Below are positions 33,857-42,937 of a stretch of DNA of 64,000 nucleotides, one piece after another. Origin of the DNA: Prevotella heparinolytica (lineage in GTDB: Bacteria > Bacteroidota > Bacteroidia > Bacteroidales > Bacteroidaceae); the NCBI RefSeq assembly GCF_004342845.1, contig NZ_SLXB01000016.1:28162-92161 (forward strand), written 5' to 3'. How positions within the stretch are numbered: the stretch's first letter is position 1; each line of letters opens with the position of its first letter. Both the position numbers and the translations under genes were made by a program. Under the pieces are notes generated by a model. It made no database searches and was not told the DNA's origin. It saw nothing but the letters and a program-made list of their open reading frames with translations.

Positions 33857-35428
33857 ATGAAACAGACAACAAAAAACATTCTTGGAGTTGCGGCTATTGT
33901 ACTCCTTAGTTCAGGAGTGGCCGGCATTACTACTTATAAAATGTTGAAGAGCGAGGCGTCGGTTGCCTCAGGTACGTTCGATGAAATGTTTGAGCAGAAT
34001 CCTGATGTCCGGTTGGCTTCATATAGTGCCGCCGCTTTACAACCTGTTGATTTGACGCAAGCAGCCGAAAGTTCGATTCATGGTGTGGTTCATATCCGTT
34101 CTACCCAATCGTCCAAAGTTCAGGAGGTAGAAGTGCGCGACCCGTTCTTCGACTTCTTCGGTGACTTCTTTGGCAATCGTGGCGGAACACAGAAACGTCA
34201 GGTGCAGACGCCGGAGCGTACCGGTTTCGGTTCGGGCGTTATAATTTCCAAAGACGGTTATATCGTGACAAACAATCATGTGATAGCAGGTGCTGATGAA
34301 ATCAGCGTGACGTTGAATGATAACCGTCAGTTTAAAGGGCGTATCATCGGCACGGATGAAGAAACGGATTTGGCATTGATTAAGATTGAAGGAGAAGATG
34401 ATTTCCCCACTGTTCCGGTAGGTGATTCGGATGCACTGAAAGTAGGCGAATGGGTACTTGCGGTAGGAAATCCTTTTAATCTGACTTCTACGGTAACGGC
34501 CGGTATTGTCAGTGCTAAGGCACGCTCTTTGGGCATGGGGCAGGCAACCGGCAAACAGAGTATCGAATCGTATATTCAGACGGATGCTGCCATTAATCAG
34601 GGTAATAGCGGCGGGGCGTTGGTAAATGCACGCGGCGAACTTGTGGGCATTAACGCAGCTTTGTTTTCGCCTACAGGCTCAAATACCGGTTATGGTTTTG
34701 CCATTCCTACCAGTATAATGAAGAAAGTTGTGGCCGATTTGAAACAATACGGCACGGTTCAACGCGTGAAGCTGGGTGTGACGATAACAAGCCTTACGGA
34801 AGAACCGGGCGATACGCAAATGGCTGATAAGACAGGCAAGAAATTCAGCGATGTCAAGAAAGAGGCTCGCGAGAAGTTTGGCGTGGTAGACGGTCTTTGG
34901 GTACGTGAAATTATGGAAGGAAGTTCTGCTGCCGGTTCCGATATGAAGGTAGATGATGTGATTGTGGGTATGGAAGGTAAGGCTATTCATAAATTTGCCG
35001 ACTTGCAGGAGTTGCTGGCCAAACATCGTCCGGGCGACAAAGTACAGGTGAAAGTGATGCGCGACAAGAAAGAGAAAACCATCTCGGTGACGCTGAAAAA
35101 TGAACAAGGCACCACGAAAGTAGTTAAAGATGCCGGAATGGAAATTCTTGGTGCAGCCTTTAAACCGATATCAGACGCTTTGAAGAAACAGTTGAATTTG
35201 GCTTATGGCTTGGAAGTAACGGGTGTTACTAATGGCAAGATGGCCGATGCAGGAATCCGTAAGGGTTTTATTATCCTGAAAGCGAACGGTCAGTCGGTAA
35301 AGACGGTGGACGACTTGGAAAAAATCATGAAAGAGGCGAGAAAGTCACCTGAACAAGGTTTGTTCATCACCGGTATGTTCCCGTCAGGAAAACGTGCCAT
35401 GTATGCCGTGGATTTGACTCAAGAATAA
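33857..35428 (+). CDS. degQ: HtrA/DegQ-type periplasmic serine protease
   Basis: A 523-residue envelope protease-chaperone. After an N-terminal hydrophobic signal or anchor (residues 8-25) comes the trypsin-like domain with the full triad: His141 in TNNHVIAG, Asp171 in ETDLALIKI and Ser251 in NQGNSGGALV. Two PDZ domains follow (about 300-410 and 430-515); the first carries an insertion (roughly 315-345, Lys/Asp rich) also seen in Bacteroides homologues. It degrades or refolds damaged envelope proteins under stress. The 235-bp upstream region has repeated CTGTTAA motifs but no consensus sigma-A promoter. A terminator lies downstream. Confidence 0.95.
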   Translation: MKQTTKNILGVAAIVLLSSGVAGITTYKMLKSEASVASGTFDEMFEQNPDVRLASYSAAALQPVDLTQAAESSIHGVVHIRSTQSSKVQEVEVRDPFFDFFGDFFGNRGGTQKRQVQTPERTGFGSGVIISKDGYIVTNNHVIAGADEISVTLNDNRQFKGRIIGTDEETDLALIKIEGEDDFPTVPVGDSDALKVGEWVLAVGNPFNLTSTVTAGIVSAKARSLGMGQATGKQSIESYIQTDAAINQGNSGGALVNARGELVGINAALFSPTGSNTGYGFAIPTSIMKKVVADLKQYGTVQRVKLGVTITSLTEEPGDTQMADKTGKKFSDVKKEAREKFGVVDGLWVREIMEGSSAAGSDMKVDDVIVGMEGKAIHKFADLQELLAKHRPGDKVQVKVMRDKKEKTISVTLKNEQGTTKVVKDAGMEILGAAFKPISDALKKQLNLAYGLEVTGVTNGKMADAGIRKGFIILKANGQSVKTVDDLEKIMKEARKSPEQGLFITGMFPSGKRAMYAVDLTQE

Positions 35429-35520
35429 AGAAATAAAAGGTAAAGATTGTCAGGATACAAATAGGGTTAGAGCGAGAATTTACTAAAGAGGCTCTAATAT
35501 TAGCGAATAAAACCAAAAAG

Positions 35521-35555
35521 AAGGTGTCGGCAAGATATTTGTCGACATCTTTTTT
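35521..35555 (+). terminator. Rho-independent terminator after the htrA-type gene
   Basis: AAGGTGTCGGC (35521-35531) pairs with GTCGACATCTT (35541-35551) over 11 bp including two G-U pairs, followed by a T-run. A smaller TTAGAGC/GCTCTAA stem (35467-35497) precedes it. Confidence 0.8.
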
Positions 35556-35603
35556 GTTATGATGGTTGAGATATAAATTAGGTAAAAAAGTGAAGATAAA
35601 ATT

Positions 35604-35633
35604 ATTGTAACAAAAGATTTTGTAGTAACTTTG
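35604..35633 (+). promoter_or_regulatory. Promoter of rpoD
   Basis: TAACTTTG (35626-35633) is a perfect -7 box; ATTG at 35604-35607 is a weak -33 element with an 18-bp spacer. The rpoD start lies 22 bp downstream. Confidence 0.7.
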
Positions 35634-35655
35634 CAACCCAAATCTGTTTTTAAGA

Positions 35656-36516
35656 ATGAGACAACTTAAGATTACCAAAAGTATCACTAACAGAGAGAGT
35701 GCTTCTCTTGACAAGTATTTGCAGGAAATCGGTCGCGAAGACCTCATTACTGTTGAAGAGGAGGTAGAACTCGCTCAGCGCATCCGCAAGGGTGACCGTG
35801 TTGCATTGGAAAAACTGACACGTGCCAATCTGCGTTTCGTTGTATCTGTAGCCAAGCAGTACCAGAACCAAGGTTTGAGTTTGCCCGACTTGATTAATGA
35901 GGGTAATTTAGGACTGATCAAGGCTGCCGAGAAGTTCGATGAAACACGTGGTTTCAAGTTCATCAGTTATGCAGTATGGTGGATACGCCAGTCCATTCTA
36001 CAAGCTTTGGCAGAGCAGTCGCGCATTGTGCGTCTTCCGTTGAATCAGGTAGGTTCGCTGAATAAAATCAGTAAGGCCTTTTCTAAATTTGAACAGGAAA
36101 ACGAGCGCCGTCCGTCTCCCGAAGAGCTTGCCGAAGAACTGGAAATCCCTGTTGACAAAATCTCTGATACGTTGAAGGTGTCAGGACGCCACATATCGGT
36201 GGACGCACCTTTCGTAGAAGGAGAAGACAACAGTTTGCTCGATGTGTTGGTCAACGATGATTCTCCTATGGCCGACCGCTCTTTGGTGAACGAGTCTCTT
36301 GCGAGGGAAATTGATAGAGCTCTTTCTACGTTAACCGAACGCGAAAAAGAAATCATACAGATGTTTTTCGGTATCGGACAACAGGAAATGACATTAGAAG
36401 AAATCGGCGACAAATTCGGCTTGACCCGTGAGCGTGTACGCCAGATTAAAGAAAAAGCAATCAGAAGATTAAGACAAAGTAATCGTAGCAAATTGCTCAA
36501 ATCTTATTTGGGATAA
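35656..36516 (+). CDS. rpoD: Primary sigma factor (sigma-70 / Bacteroides sigma-A)
   Basis: A 286-residue group 1 sigma factor, the short form of Bacteroidota that lacks region 1.1 and the large non-conserved insert. Region 1.2 starts at [13 protein letters not shown]; region 2 includes [17 protein letters not shown] and [19 protein letters not shown] with [11 protein letters not shown]; region 3 follows; region 4.2 is [20 protein letters not shown]. It directs RNA polymerase to the TTTG/TAnnTTTG promoters that recur through this window. It has its own promoter and terminator. Confidence 0.97.
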   Translation: MRQLKITKSITNRESASLDKYLQEIGREDLITVEEEVELAQRIRKGDRVALEKLTRANLRFVVSVAKQYQNQGLSLPDLINEGNLGLIKAAEKFDETRGFKFISYAVWWIRQSILQALAEQSRIVRLPLNQVGSLNKISKAFSKFEQENERRPSPEELAEELEIPVDKISDTLKVSGRHISVDAPFVEGEDNSLLDVLVNDDSPMADRSLVNESLAREIDRALSTLTEREKEIIQMFFGIGQQEMTLEEIGDKFGLTRERVRQIKEKAIRRLRQSNRSKLLKSYLG

Positions 36517-36554
36517 ATAAGAAATATTGATTTCCGACTTATAGAAAGAATTAA

Positions 36555-36588
36555 AAACCGTGTGCTTTTCGGAGCATGCGGTTTTTTT
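36555..36588 (+). terminator. Rho-independent terminator of rpoD
   Basis: AAACCGTGTGCT (36555-36566) and AGCATGCGGTTT (36573-36584) form a 12-bp stem with two G-U pairs and a 6-nt loop, ending in seven T residues. Confidence 0.9.
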
Positions 36589-36590
36589 CT

Positions 36591-36598
36591 TATCTTTG
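36591..36598 (+). promoter_or_regulatory. -7 box upstream of the hypothetical/clostripain pair
   Basis: TATCTTTG directly after the rpoD terminator, 65 bp before the next start codon. A partial -33 (TTCG at 36568-36571) lies 19 bp upstream, inside the terminator loop. Confidence 0.6.
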
Positions 36599-36662
36599 CC
36601 GCGATTGCTTGTTGATTTTTGTCAATAGCTTTCCGGTTTATTACTAAACTTTTAATTAATTC

Positions 36663-37061
36663 ATGAAATACGTTCGCATACTTTGTGCCGTGGCTTTGGT
36701 TTTTGCATTGTGCCCGGCTTTTACAATGAAGAATAAAGAGAAGGCGGTATATGCCTTTGGAGTGGCTGCCTCTTTCAATGATTCAATTGTGTATTATACG
36801 GAAATCCAGTTGTTGGATAGTGTGGAATTAGACAAGAATGGTTTCTTGCCCAAGAGGGAGTTATACACATATCAGTTGAAGAATTATTTGGAAGCTGATT
36901 TTAAAAAGCCTGACTACACCTGTATGATTTATTTTTCCGAGAACAAAAAGAAGCTGGAAAAAGAAGCTGCCAAAGTGAAAGGGAAGTATAAAAAGAGTAC
37001 AGGGTTGCTGCTTCAAGGGATAGAGCCTTCTGCTTTTAAGTTCAAGAAGCCTCAGGAATAA
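36663..37061 (+). CDS. Small exported hypothetical protein
   Basis: A 132-residue protein with a signal peptide (MKYVRILCAVALVFALCPAF). The mature part is Lys-rich and ends in a basic stretch (ENKKKLEKEAAKVKGKYKK). I do not recognise a family or catalytic motif. It lies 30 bp before the clostripain-like lipoprotein gene and probably shares its transcript, so it may be a partner or substrate, but nothing in the sequence shows this. Confidence 0.8.
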   Translation: MKYVRILCAVALVFALCPAFTMKNKEKAVYAFGVAASFNDSIVYYTEIQLLDSVELDKNGFLPKRELYTYQLKNYLEADFKKPDYTCMIYFSENKKKLEKEAAKVKGKYKKSTGLLLQGIEPSAFKFKKPQE

Positions 37062-37091
37062 TCCTTGTGTTTAAAACTCAAACGAATGATT

Positions 37092-38339
37092 ATGAAATTT
37101 GATTTTCATCTTTTAATGGGAATATTCTTTTCCATCTTGTTGACCGGATGTGAAAAGAAGGAGTGTCCTGCTCCTCCGGCCGAGGGAAGCCGTACGGTGC
37201 TGGTCTATATCGTGGCAGATAAGAATGGTTTGGATGAAAATTACAATAACCAAGATTTTGCGACTAAGGATGTGGAGGAAATGATGGCAGGAATGAAATC
37301 TGTCGATTCCTCGCTTCATAACTTGTTGGTTTATTTGGATAATAACGATAAGCCCGTCTTGTTTCGCATACACAAAGACGGCAGTGGGAAAGTGACAAAG
37401 GAGATACTTAAAGAATATGATGAACAGGTGTCTACGGAAACACAGGTTATGAAAGAAGTGTTGAGCCGTGCTTTCCAAGAATATCCGGCTGATAGCTACG
37501 GGCTGGTGTACTGGTCGCATTGCGACGGATGGATTCCATATCCTTTGGAAATTCCCAGAACCCGTTGGATAGGGCAGGATAGGGGGAATGGTGATGACAG
37601 AATGAATATCTCCGGTTTGGTGGAAGTGCTGCAATTGGCTCCACACCTGGAGTTTATCATGTTCGACGCTTGTTTTATGATGTCTGTTGAGGTGGCTTAC
37701 GAGGTACGCAAATATACTGATTATTATATGGGGTCGCCAACAGAAAATCCGGGGCCGGGTGCTCCTTATGACAGGATTGTGCCATTGATGTTTAAATCGA
37801 ATGCTGCTGTCGGCATGGCTGAGGAGTATTTTAAGGCCTATAATGAGATTTATACAGGTGGTATCGGTATATCAAACGATAATTGGACGGGGGGGACTTC
37901 CATTACTGTTTTAAAAACGGCAGAGTTGGAGAAACTGGCGGCGGCTACAAAGCAGGTTTTGCAGAGCGGTATGGGTGTTTCGGAGCTTCGTTCCAAAGTG
38001 TTTGATTACGATAAACGTACTTCCATAAGTAGTTATGTCGGTTATTTCGATATGGTGGAAATGATGGAATATCTGACAGATGATGCCGGCTATCAGGCGT
38101 GGAAGCAGGCTTTTGCATCTGCCCTCGGTTATTGGAATACAACCGAAAAGAACTTCTCTATGTTCGTTGGACGAAAGTTCGATTCTATTGAAGGAATGTT
38201 CCCAATGCAACCCCGCGCTAATGGAGTGACGCACTACATTCCTTCCGAGTCTACCGCTTATGAAGTGAGGGCTGCCAATATAGCCTATCGCTCCACTGCG
38301 TGGTACGAAGCAGCCGGACTCTCCCTTCTTGGTTGGTAG
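37092..38339 (+). CDS. Clostripain-family (C11) cysteine peptidase lipoprotein
   Basis: A 415-residue lipoprotein with lipobox LLTGC. The fold-typical start TVLVYIVADKNGLDENYNNQDF and the His/Cys dyad of clan CD peptidases are visible: His in YGLVYWSHCDGW and Cys in FIMFDACFMMSVEVAY. Related C11 enzymes such as clostripain and fragipain cleave after Arg or Lys and activate themselves by cleavage; specificity here is not readable. I chose the ATG giving MKFDFHLLMG; an ATG two codons earlier is equally possible. No regulator or toxin gene is next to it. Confidence 0.9.
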   Translation: MKFDFHLLMGIFFSILLTGCEKKECPAPPAEGSRTVLVYIVADKNGLDENYNNQDFATKDVEEMMAGMKSVDSSLHNLLVYLDNNDKPVLFRIHKDGSGKVTKEILKEYDEQVSTETQVMKEVLSRAFQEYPADSYGLVYWSHCDGWIPYPLEIPRTRWIGQDRGNGDDRMNISGLVEVLQLAPHLEFIMFDACFMMSVEVAYEVRKYTDYYMGSPTENPGPGAPYDRIVPLMFKSNAAVGMAEEYFKAYNEIYTGGIGISNDNWTGGTSITVLKTAELEKLAAATKQVLQSGMGVSELRSKVFDYDKRTSISSYVGYFDMVEMMEYLTDDAGYQAWKQAFASALGYWNTTEKNFSMFVGRKFDSIEGMFPMQPRANGVTHYIPSESTAYEVRAANIAYRSTAWYEAAGLSLLGW

Positions 38340-38422
38340 CATGGCCTGCCGATTCTTTTCCGAGTGAGGGTAGTCTAATCTTTGTTCTTTTATAAAGAAA
38401 TTCCCTGCTGATAATGAATGAT

Positions 38423-38527
38423 TTACGCTTGTACAAGTGAGAGCCTACACTTGTACAAGCGTAACCTTATACTTGTACAAGCGTTGGCCTTCACTTGTAC
38501 AAGTGCAAGCTCTCGCTTGTATCATCC
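38423..38527. repeat. Tandem array C: four and a part 22-bp palindromic units
   Basis: Units begin at 38423, 38445, 38467 and 38489, with a decaying fifth at 38511 (CGCTTGTATCATCC). Cores are RCTTGTACAAGY, the same as in the array at 20947. The array starts 83 bp after the clostripain stop codon. The rest of this 496-bp gap (38530-38835) holds no gene; it is pyrimidine-rich, then AT-rich near the next start, with a near-consensus TTCCTTTG at 38794. Confidence 0.92.
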
Positions 38528-38835
38528 TGCATTCTCCTGATATTTGGGCTGACGGTTGTGTATCCGATTTCTGCCTGAAATTGCTCCGACTACTGCTATT
38601 TCTTTTTCGGTTGCTTTTATTGGTCTCTCCCGGTTTTCGGTTGCTGAAGATGTACCGAGAGTGGGTTGCCGGATAAAAAGAGCAATGCTTCTTCTTATGA
38701 ATAACGCCTCTTCTTCGTGTAGTCTTTTTTATTAATAACAAGCCTGTTAACATTATTTTCTATTGGAAATTATTTAATAAGAGGAATTATTCTTTCCTTT
38801 GCACAGTCAAACTTTAAAAGTGAAAAGAGAAGAGT

Positions 38836-41304
38836 ATGAAATATGTAATTGTTGGCGGTGTAGCGGGTGGAGCCACAGCTGCCGCCCGATTGAGAAGAGT
38901 GGACGAAACGGCTGATATCCTCTTATTGGAGAAAGGGCCTCACATCTCGTATGCCAATTGCGGTTTACCTTATTATATAGGTGGTGTTATTGCTGAACGT
39001 GATAAGTTATTGGTACAGACACCCGAAGCATTCGGGAAACGTTTTCGCATCGACGTGCGCGTAAAGAATGAAGTGCTTGCAATCAATGCAAAGGCCAAAA
39101 CCCTTACGATACGCAATGCCGACGGAAAAGAATATGAAGAAGCGTATGACAAACTGCTTTTGTCTCCGGGAGCGAATCCGGTGAAGCCTCCTTTGGAGGG
39201 CATTGAGTCTGAAGGCATCTTCACACTGCGTAATGTGGAGGATACAGACCGGATCAAGGCGTATGTCACAGGTAAGCAAGTGAAGCGTGCGGTTGTTGTA
39301 GGTGCCGGTTTTATCGGTTTGGAGATGGCGGAGAATCTGCATCATGCAGGTATAGCGGTCTCTGTGGTGGAGATGGGCAATCAGGTGATGGCTCCCATCG
39401 ATTTTTCTATGGCGGCGCATATCCACCGACATTTGATACAGAAAGGCGTTTCTCTGTATCTCGAAGAGGGAGTTACGCATTTTCAACGTACGGAGCAGGG
39501 CATTATCGTATATTTGAAAAGCGGTAAAACGATTGCGGCCGATATGGTACTTCTTTCCATCGGAGTGCGCCCTGCCACGGCATTGGCACAACAAGCCGGA
39601 TTGAAATTGGGCGAAACCGGAGGTATCTGGGTAGATGAACATCTGGAGACTTCGGAGAAAGATATTTATGCGGTGGGCGATGCCATCGAATATCCGCATC
39701 CTCTGACAGGAAAGCCATGGCTCAATTATCTTGCCAATCCGGCCAATCGTCAGGGGCGTATCGTGGCGGATAATATGGCGTTGGGCAATACTGTTTCATA
39801 CGAAGGAGCAATCGGCACCTCTATTGCCAAAGTGTTCGATATGACCGTCGCTTCTACCGGACTTGCCGCCAAACGTTTGAAACAATGGGGAATGGAGTAT
39901 CAAAGCTCGGTGACGCATTCTTCCTCTCATGCCGGTTATTATCCGAATGCGTTGCCTATAACGTTGAAACTGACTTTTCATCCCTGTACCGGAAAACTTT
40001 ATGGTGCGCAATGTGTGGGCTATGAAGGGGTGGACAAGCGCATTGACCAAATTGCCGGTCTCATCAAACGGGGCGGTACGGTATACGACCTCATGGAGAC
40101 GGAACATGCCTATGCTCCTCCTTTCTCTTCGGCCAAAGACCCCATTGCCATTGCCGGATATGTGGCGTCCAACATTGTAGGCGGCGCCATGCCGGCCATC
40201 TCTTGGCGCGAACTGCTTGAAAAGAAAGAACAGGTAGTGCTGGTCGATACACGTACTGCCGAAGAATTCTCTTTCGGCACTATTCCGGGCGCCCTCAATA
40301 TTCCTTTGGATGAAATGCGCGAGCGTCTTGCCGAGATTCCGGCAGACAAGCCCGTTGTGCTTTTCTGCGCTGTGGGATTGCGCGGCTACTTGGCACAACG
40401 CATTCTGATGGGGCGTGGCTATCGGGATGTGCGCAACCTGATGGGCGGTTATAAGACCTTTTCCACGGCGGTAGCTCCGCTTCCTGCACCTACGGCTTTG
40501 TCATCGGCTACTGTTTCTTCGTCGTTCGATGTGGTTTCGGCAGAGGCTTCTTCCGTTTCGGATACAGAGAAGAAAGTTCTGAAAGTCAATGCTTGTGGTC
40601 TGCAATGTCCCGGTCCCATCATACAAGTAAAGAAAGCGATAGACAGCATTGAAATTGGCGAGCGTGTGGAGATTGTGGCGACCGATGCCGGCTTTGCCCG
40701 CGATGCTTCGGCCTGGTGTGAGACTACGGGCAACAAGTTAATCGAGAACCGTGAGGAGAAAGGACGTTATACGGTGGTTATCGAGAAAGGCGATTCCGCT
40801 TGTGCATGTTCTTCCGGCGGATATGCAGGTGGGGGCAGAGGAAAGACGCTGATTCTGTTCAGCGATGATTTGGATAAGGCGCTGGCTACTTTTGTTTTGG
40901 CAAACGGAGCGGCGGCAACAGGTCAAAAGGTCTCCATCTTCTTCACGTTTTGGGGACTGAACGTTTTGAAGAAAGTGCAGAAGCCTCGGGTGCAGAAAGA
41001 TTTCTTTGGCAAGATGTTCGGCATGATGCTTCCGTCCAGCTCCTTGAAACTGAAGCTGTCTCAAATGAACATGTTTGGTATGGGAAGCCGTATGATGCGA
41101 TTCCTGATGAAACGCAAGGGAGTGGATTCTTTGGAGTCTTTGCGCAGGCAGGCCTTGATGCAAGGTGTGGAGTTCATAGCCTGCCAGATGTCTATGGATA
41201 TGATGGGTATCCGGCGTGAGGAATTGCTGGACGAAGTCACTGTAGGCGGTGTGGCCACCTATATGGAACGTGCGGATAAGGCCAATGTGAATCTGTTTAT
41301 TTAA
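38836..41304 (+). CDS. CoA-disulfide-reductase-like FAD enzyme fused to rhodanese, TusA and DsrE domains
   Basis: An 822-residue cytoplasmic protein with four sulfur-handling domains. Residues 1-450: pyridine nucleotide-disulfide oxidoreductase of the CoA-disulfide/persulfide reductase type, with VGGVAGGATAAARLR and active Cys42 in SYANCGLPYYIGG. Residues 465-550: rhodanese with Cys511 in LFCAVGLRGY. Residues 575-650: TusA with Cys591 in GLQCPGPII. Residues 665-822: DsrE-like domain, with Cys in FIACQMSMDMMG. The order suggests persulfide relayed between Cys residues and reduced with NAD(P)H. A MarR-type regulator follows 8 bp later and probably controls it. The direction of sulfur flow is inference. 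Confidence 0.92.
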   Translation: MKYVIVGGVAGGATAAARLRRVDETADILLLEKGPHISYANCGLPYYIGGVIAERDKLLVQTPEAFGKRFRIDVRVKNEVLAINAKAKTLTIRNADGKEYEEAYDKLLLSPGANPVKPPLEGIESEGIFTLRNVEDTDRIKAYVTGKQVKRAVVVGAGFIGLEMAENLHHAGIAVSVVEMGNQVMAPIDFSMAAHIHRHLIQKGVSLYLEEGVTHFQRTEQGIIVYLKSGKTIAADMVLLSIGVRPATALAQQAGLKLGETGGIWVDEHLETSEKDIYAVGDAIEYPHPLTGKPWLNYLANPANRQGRIVADNMALGNTVSYEGAIGTSIAKVFDMTVASTGLAAKRLKQWGMEYQSSVTHSSSHAGYYPNALPITLKLTFHPCTGKLYGAQCVGYEGVDKRIDQIAGLIKRGGTVYDLMETEHAYAPPFSSAKDPIAIAGYVASNIVGGAMPAISWRELLEKKEQVVLVDTRTAEEFSFGTIPGALNIPLDEMRERLAEIPADKPVVLFCAVGLRGYLAQRILMGRGYRDVRNLMGGYKTFSTAVAPLPAPTALSSATVSSSFDVVSAEASSVSDTEKKVLKVNACGLQCPGPIIQVKKAIDSIEIGERVEIVATDAGFARDASAWCETTGNKLIENREEKGRYTVVIEKGDSACACSSGGYAGGGRGKTLILFSDDLDKALATFVLANGAAATGQKVSIFFTFWGLNVLKKVQKPRVQKDFFGKMFGMMLPSSSLKLKLSQMNMFGMGSRMMRFLMKRKGVDSLESLRRQALMQGVEFIACQMSMDMMGIRREELLDEVTVGGVATYMERADKANVNLFI

Positions 41305-41312
41305 AGGAGGAG

Positions 41313-41681
41313 ATGATGGAAACTTTATGCAAAATTCGTGATGTTTATCGGGCCATTGCCGAGTTTGAGGTGCAGTTTATGCAGAAATACGATTTGTCGT
41401 TGAATGAGGGCATGCTGCTCTGTACCCTGTTAGAAGCACCTAAGCTCACTTCCGGAGAGATAGCCGAGACGTTGGGTTTGTCGGCTTCCAATACTTCCAA
41501 GGTGATTTGCTCCGTCGAGAAGAAGAAACTGATAGTCCGTCTCGTTGGCAAGGAAGATAAACGCCAGATGCGTTTCTCCCTGACGGCGGAAGGCCGGAGA
41601 CGGATTGCCGACATCAAGAATGCCACCTTCAGCTTGTCGGATTTATTGCAGCAGGTGGTTAATCTTGTAAACAAACAATAG
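41313..41681 (+). CDS. MarR family transcriptional regulator
   Basis: A 122-residue winged-helix regulator. The DNA-binding core is LTSGEIAETLGLSASNTSKVICSVEKKKLI, followed by the wing (KEDKRQMRFSLTAEGRRRI). It is shorter than most MarR proteins but has both dimerisation helices in reduced form. It contains Cys residues (LCKI, LLCTLLE, VICSVEKK) that could sense thiols or persulfides. It starts 8 bp after the four-domain sulfur enzyme, so it probably regulates that transcript. No obvious operator is seen upstream of 38836. Confidence 0.88.
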   Translation: MMETLCKIRDVYRAIAEFEVQFMQKYDLSLNEGMLLCTLLEAPKLTSGEIAETLGLSASNTSKVICSVEKKKLIVRLVGKEDKRQMRFSLTAEGRRRIADIKNATFSLSDLLQQVVNLVNKQ

Positions 41682-41710
41682 GAGGATAAGCCATACGGCT
41701 TTCTGAGTCG

Positions 41711-41777
41711 GTTTCAACTTGCAGGCACCGAGAGTTTCATTTGCTGAAACCGGCAGTTTCGCTTGCTGAAACCGTCT
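41711..41777. repeat. Tandem array E: three 22/23-bp units
   Basis: GTTTC recurs at 41711, 41734 and 41756. The last two units (41734-41755, 41756-41777) are GTTTC-NN-TTGCTGAAAC plus a five-base joint, a dyad of GTTTC and GAAAC; the first, 23 bp long, is degenerate. It lies between the convergent marR and rlmH genes, in a 157-bp gap with nothing else recognisable. Confidence 0.8.
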
Positions 41778-41838
41778 GGAAAACGTCGGTATGACGGGTA
41801 AAAAGAATCATGTGCGGATATCCGGGACAATAGCTGCT

Positions 41839-42312
41839 TCACTCGTGGTGATACGGCCCTCCGTTCAGTATCGTCATTGCCCGATAGAGTTGCTCTACGA
41901 AGATGAGGCGCACCATTTGGTGCGAAAAGGTCATGCGCGACAAAGATAGCCTTTCGTGGGCAGCCCCATACACTTTTGCAGAGAACCCGTAAGGCCCTCC
42001 AATGATAAAGACCAGCCGTTTGTTCACGGTATTCATCTTGCGCTCCATATAGTCGGCAAACTCTGTGGAGCGCATTTCTTTTCCACCTTCGTCCAGCAAT
42101 ACGATGACATCGCCCGGCTGGAGGGCTTTCAGAATCAGCTCCCCCTCTTTTTCTTTCTGTACTTCCGCAGAGAGGCTCTTGGTGTTTTTCAGTTCGGGGA
42201 TGACCTCCATTTCGAATGAGAGATAACGCTTGGTACGCTGTATGTAGTCATCGATGGCTGTTATAAAATGTTGTTCCACGGTTCGTCCCACGACGAGCAG
42301 AGTTGTTTTCAT
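41839..42312 (-). CDS. rlmH: 23S rRNA pseudouridine-1915 N3-methyltransferase
   Basis: A 157-residue SPOUT methyltransferase that methylates pseudouridine 1915 in helix 69 of 23S rRNA. The signature IIGGPYGFSAKVY and the C-terminal knot SLSRMTFSHQMVRLIFVEQLYRA ending in NGGPYHHE are characteristic, as is the standard length. The start is the ATG giving MKTTLLVVGRTVEQH; an upstream in-frame ATG adds ten residues not typical of the family. It is convergent with marR. Confidence 0.96.
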   Translation of the reverse strand: MKTTLLVVGRTVEQHFITAIDDYIQRTKRYLSFEMEVIPELKNTKSLSAEVQKEKEGELILKALQPGDVIVLLDEGGKEMRSTEFADYMERKMNTVNKRLVFIIGGPYGFSAKVYGAAHERLSLSRMTFSHQMVRLIFVEQLYRAMTILNGGPYHHE

Positions 42313-42379
42313 GTCGGTTCTGTTTTCTTGATTAGTGCACAAATTTAGTGCTTTTTTATTGTATTTTGAGACAAATGCT

Positions 42380-42387
42380 TACCTTTG
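42380..42387 (+). promoter_or_regulatory. -7 box of a probable promoter for the DUF4783-nadC pair
   Basis: TACCTTTG matches TAnnTTTG, with ATTG (42358-42361) 18 bp upstream as a weak -33. The leader to the DUF4783 start would be about 150 nt. Confidence 0.5.
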
Positions 42388-42544
42388 CCTATCATAAGGT
42401 CTGTTTAATTCCTCCTTTTGAAGTTTTTGTCGGCTTCTCCGTGAGTTACTTTTCGGACGTAGAAACGGGAAAAAACTTTAATAAAGAAAGCTCATAAGAG
42501 TGGAATGGCGGAGAAATATAAGCAGCCTCTAAATACTTGTGAAA

Positions 42545-42937
42545 ATGAAAAAACGGGTAATCTTTTTGTTGACCGGTCTCTTCATCTGGATCTCTTCGCT
42601 TATGGCGCAGGATGTTCCGGAGGGAGTGATTGGAGCTTTCAAGGAAGGGAGCGCTCAGGAACTTAACAAGTATCTGGGCGACAAAGTCGATTTGATTATT
42701 CTGAACAAATCGACTCGTACGGACAAGCAGACGGCGGAAGAAACAATGGCTGCTTTCTTTTCCAATCATAAGGTCAGCGGTTTTAGTGTGAATCATCAAG
42801 GTAAGCGAGAAGAGTCGGGTTTCGTCATCGGTACGTTGACAACTGCCAATGGAAATTTCCGGGTGAATTGTTTCTTCAGAAAAGTGCAGAACAACTACGT
42901 TATACATCAAATAAGGATAGATAATACAAATGAATAA
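42545..42937 (+). CDS. Exported DUF4783 family protein
   Basis: A 130-residue protein with a signal peptide (MKKRVIFLLTGLFIWISSLMAQ). The mature part (VPEGVIGAFKEGSAQELNKYL, FFSNHKVSGFSVNHQGKREESGFVIGTL, FFRKVQNNYVIHQIRID) has the cone-shaped NTF2-like look of DUF4783. Function is unknown. I use the ATG rather than the GTG two codons upstream. Its last 8 bases overlap the nadC start, so translation of the two is coupled, an odd pairing of an exported protein with an NAD enzyme. Confidence 0.82.
   Translation: MKKRVIFLLTGLFIWISSLMAQDVPEGVIGAFKEGSAQELNKYLGDKVDLIILNKSTRTDKQTAEETMAAFFSNHKVSGFSVNHQGKREESGFVIGTLTTANGNFRVNCFFRKVQNNYVIHQIRIDNTNE

Noticed and set aside
38437..38753. Short frames crossing the 38423-38527 array as coding repeats
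   Set aside because: A 22-bp unit is not a multiple of three, so a protein repeat would be out of frame every unit, and stop codons are frequent.
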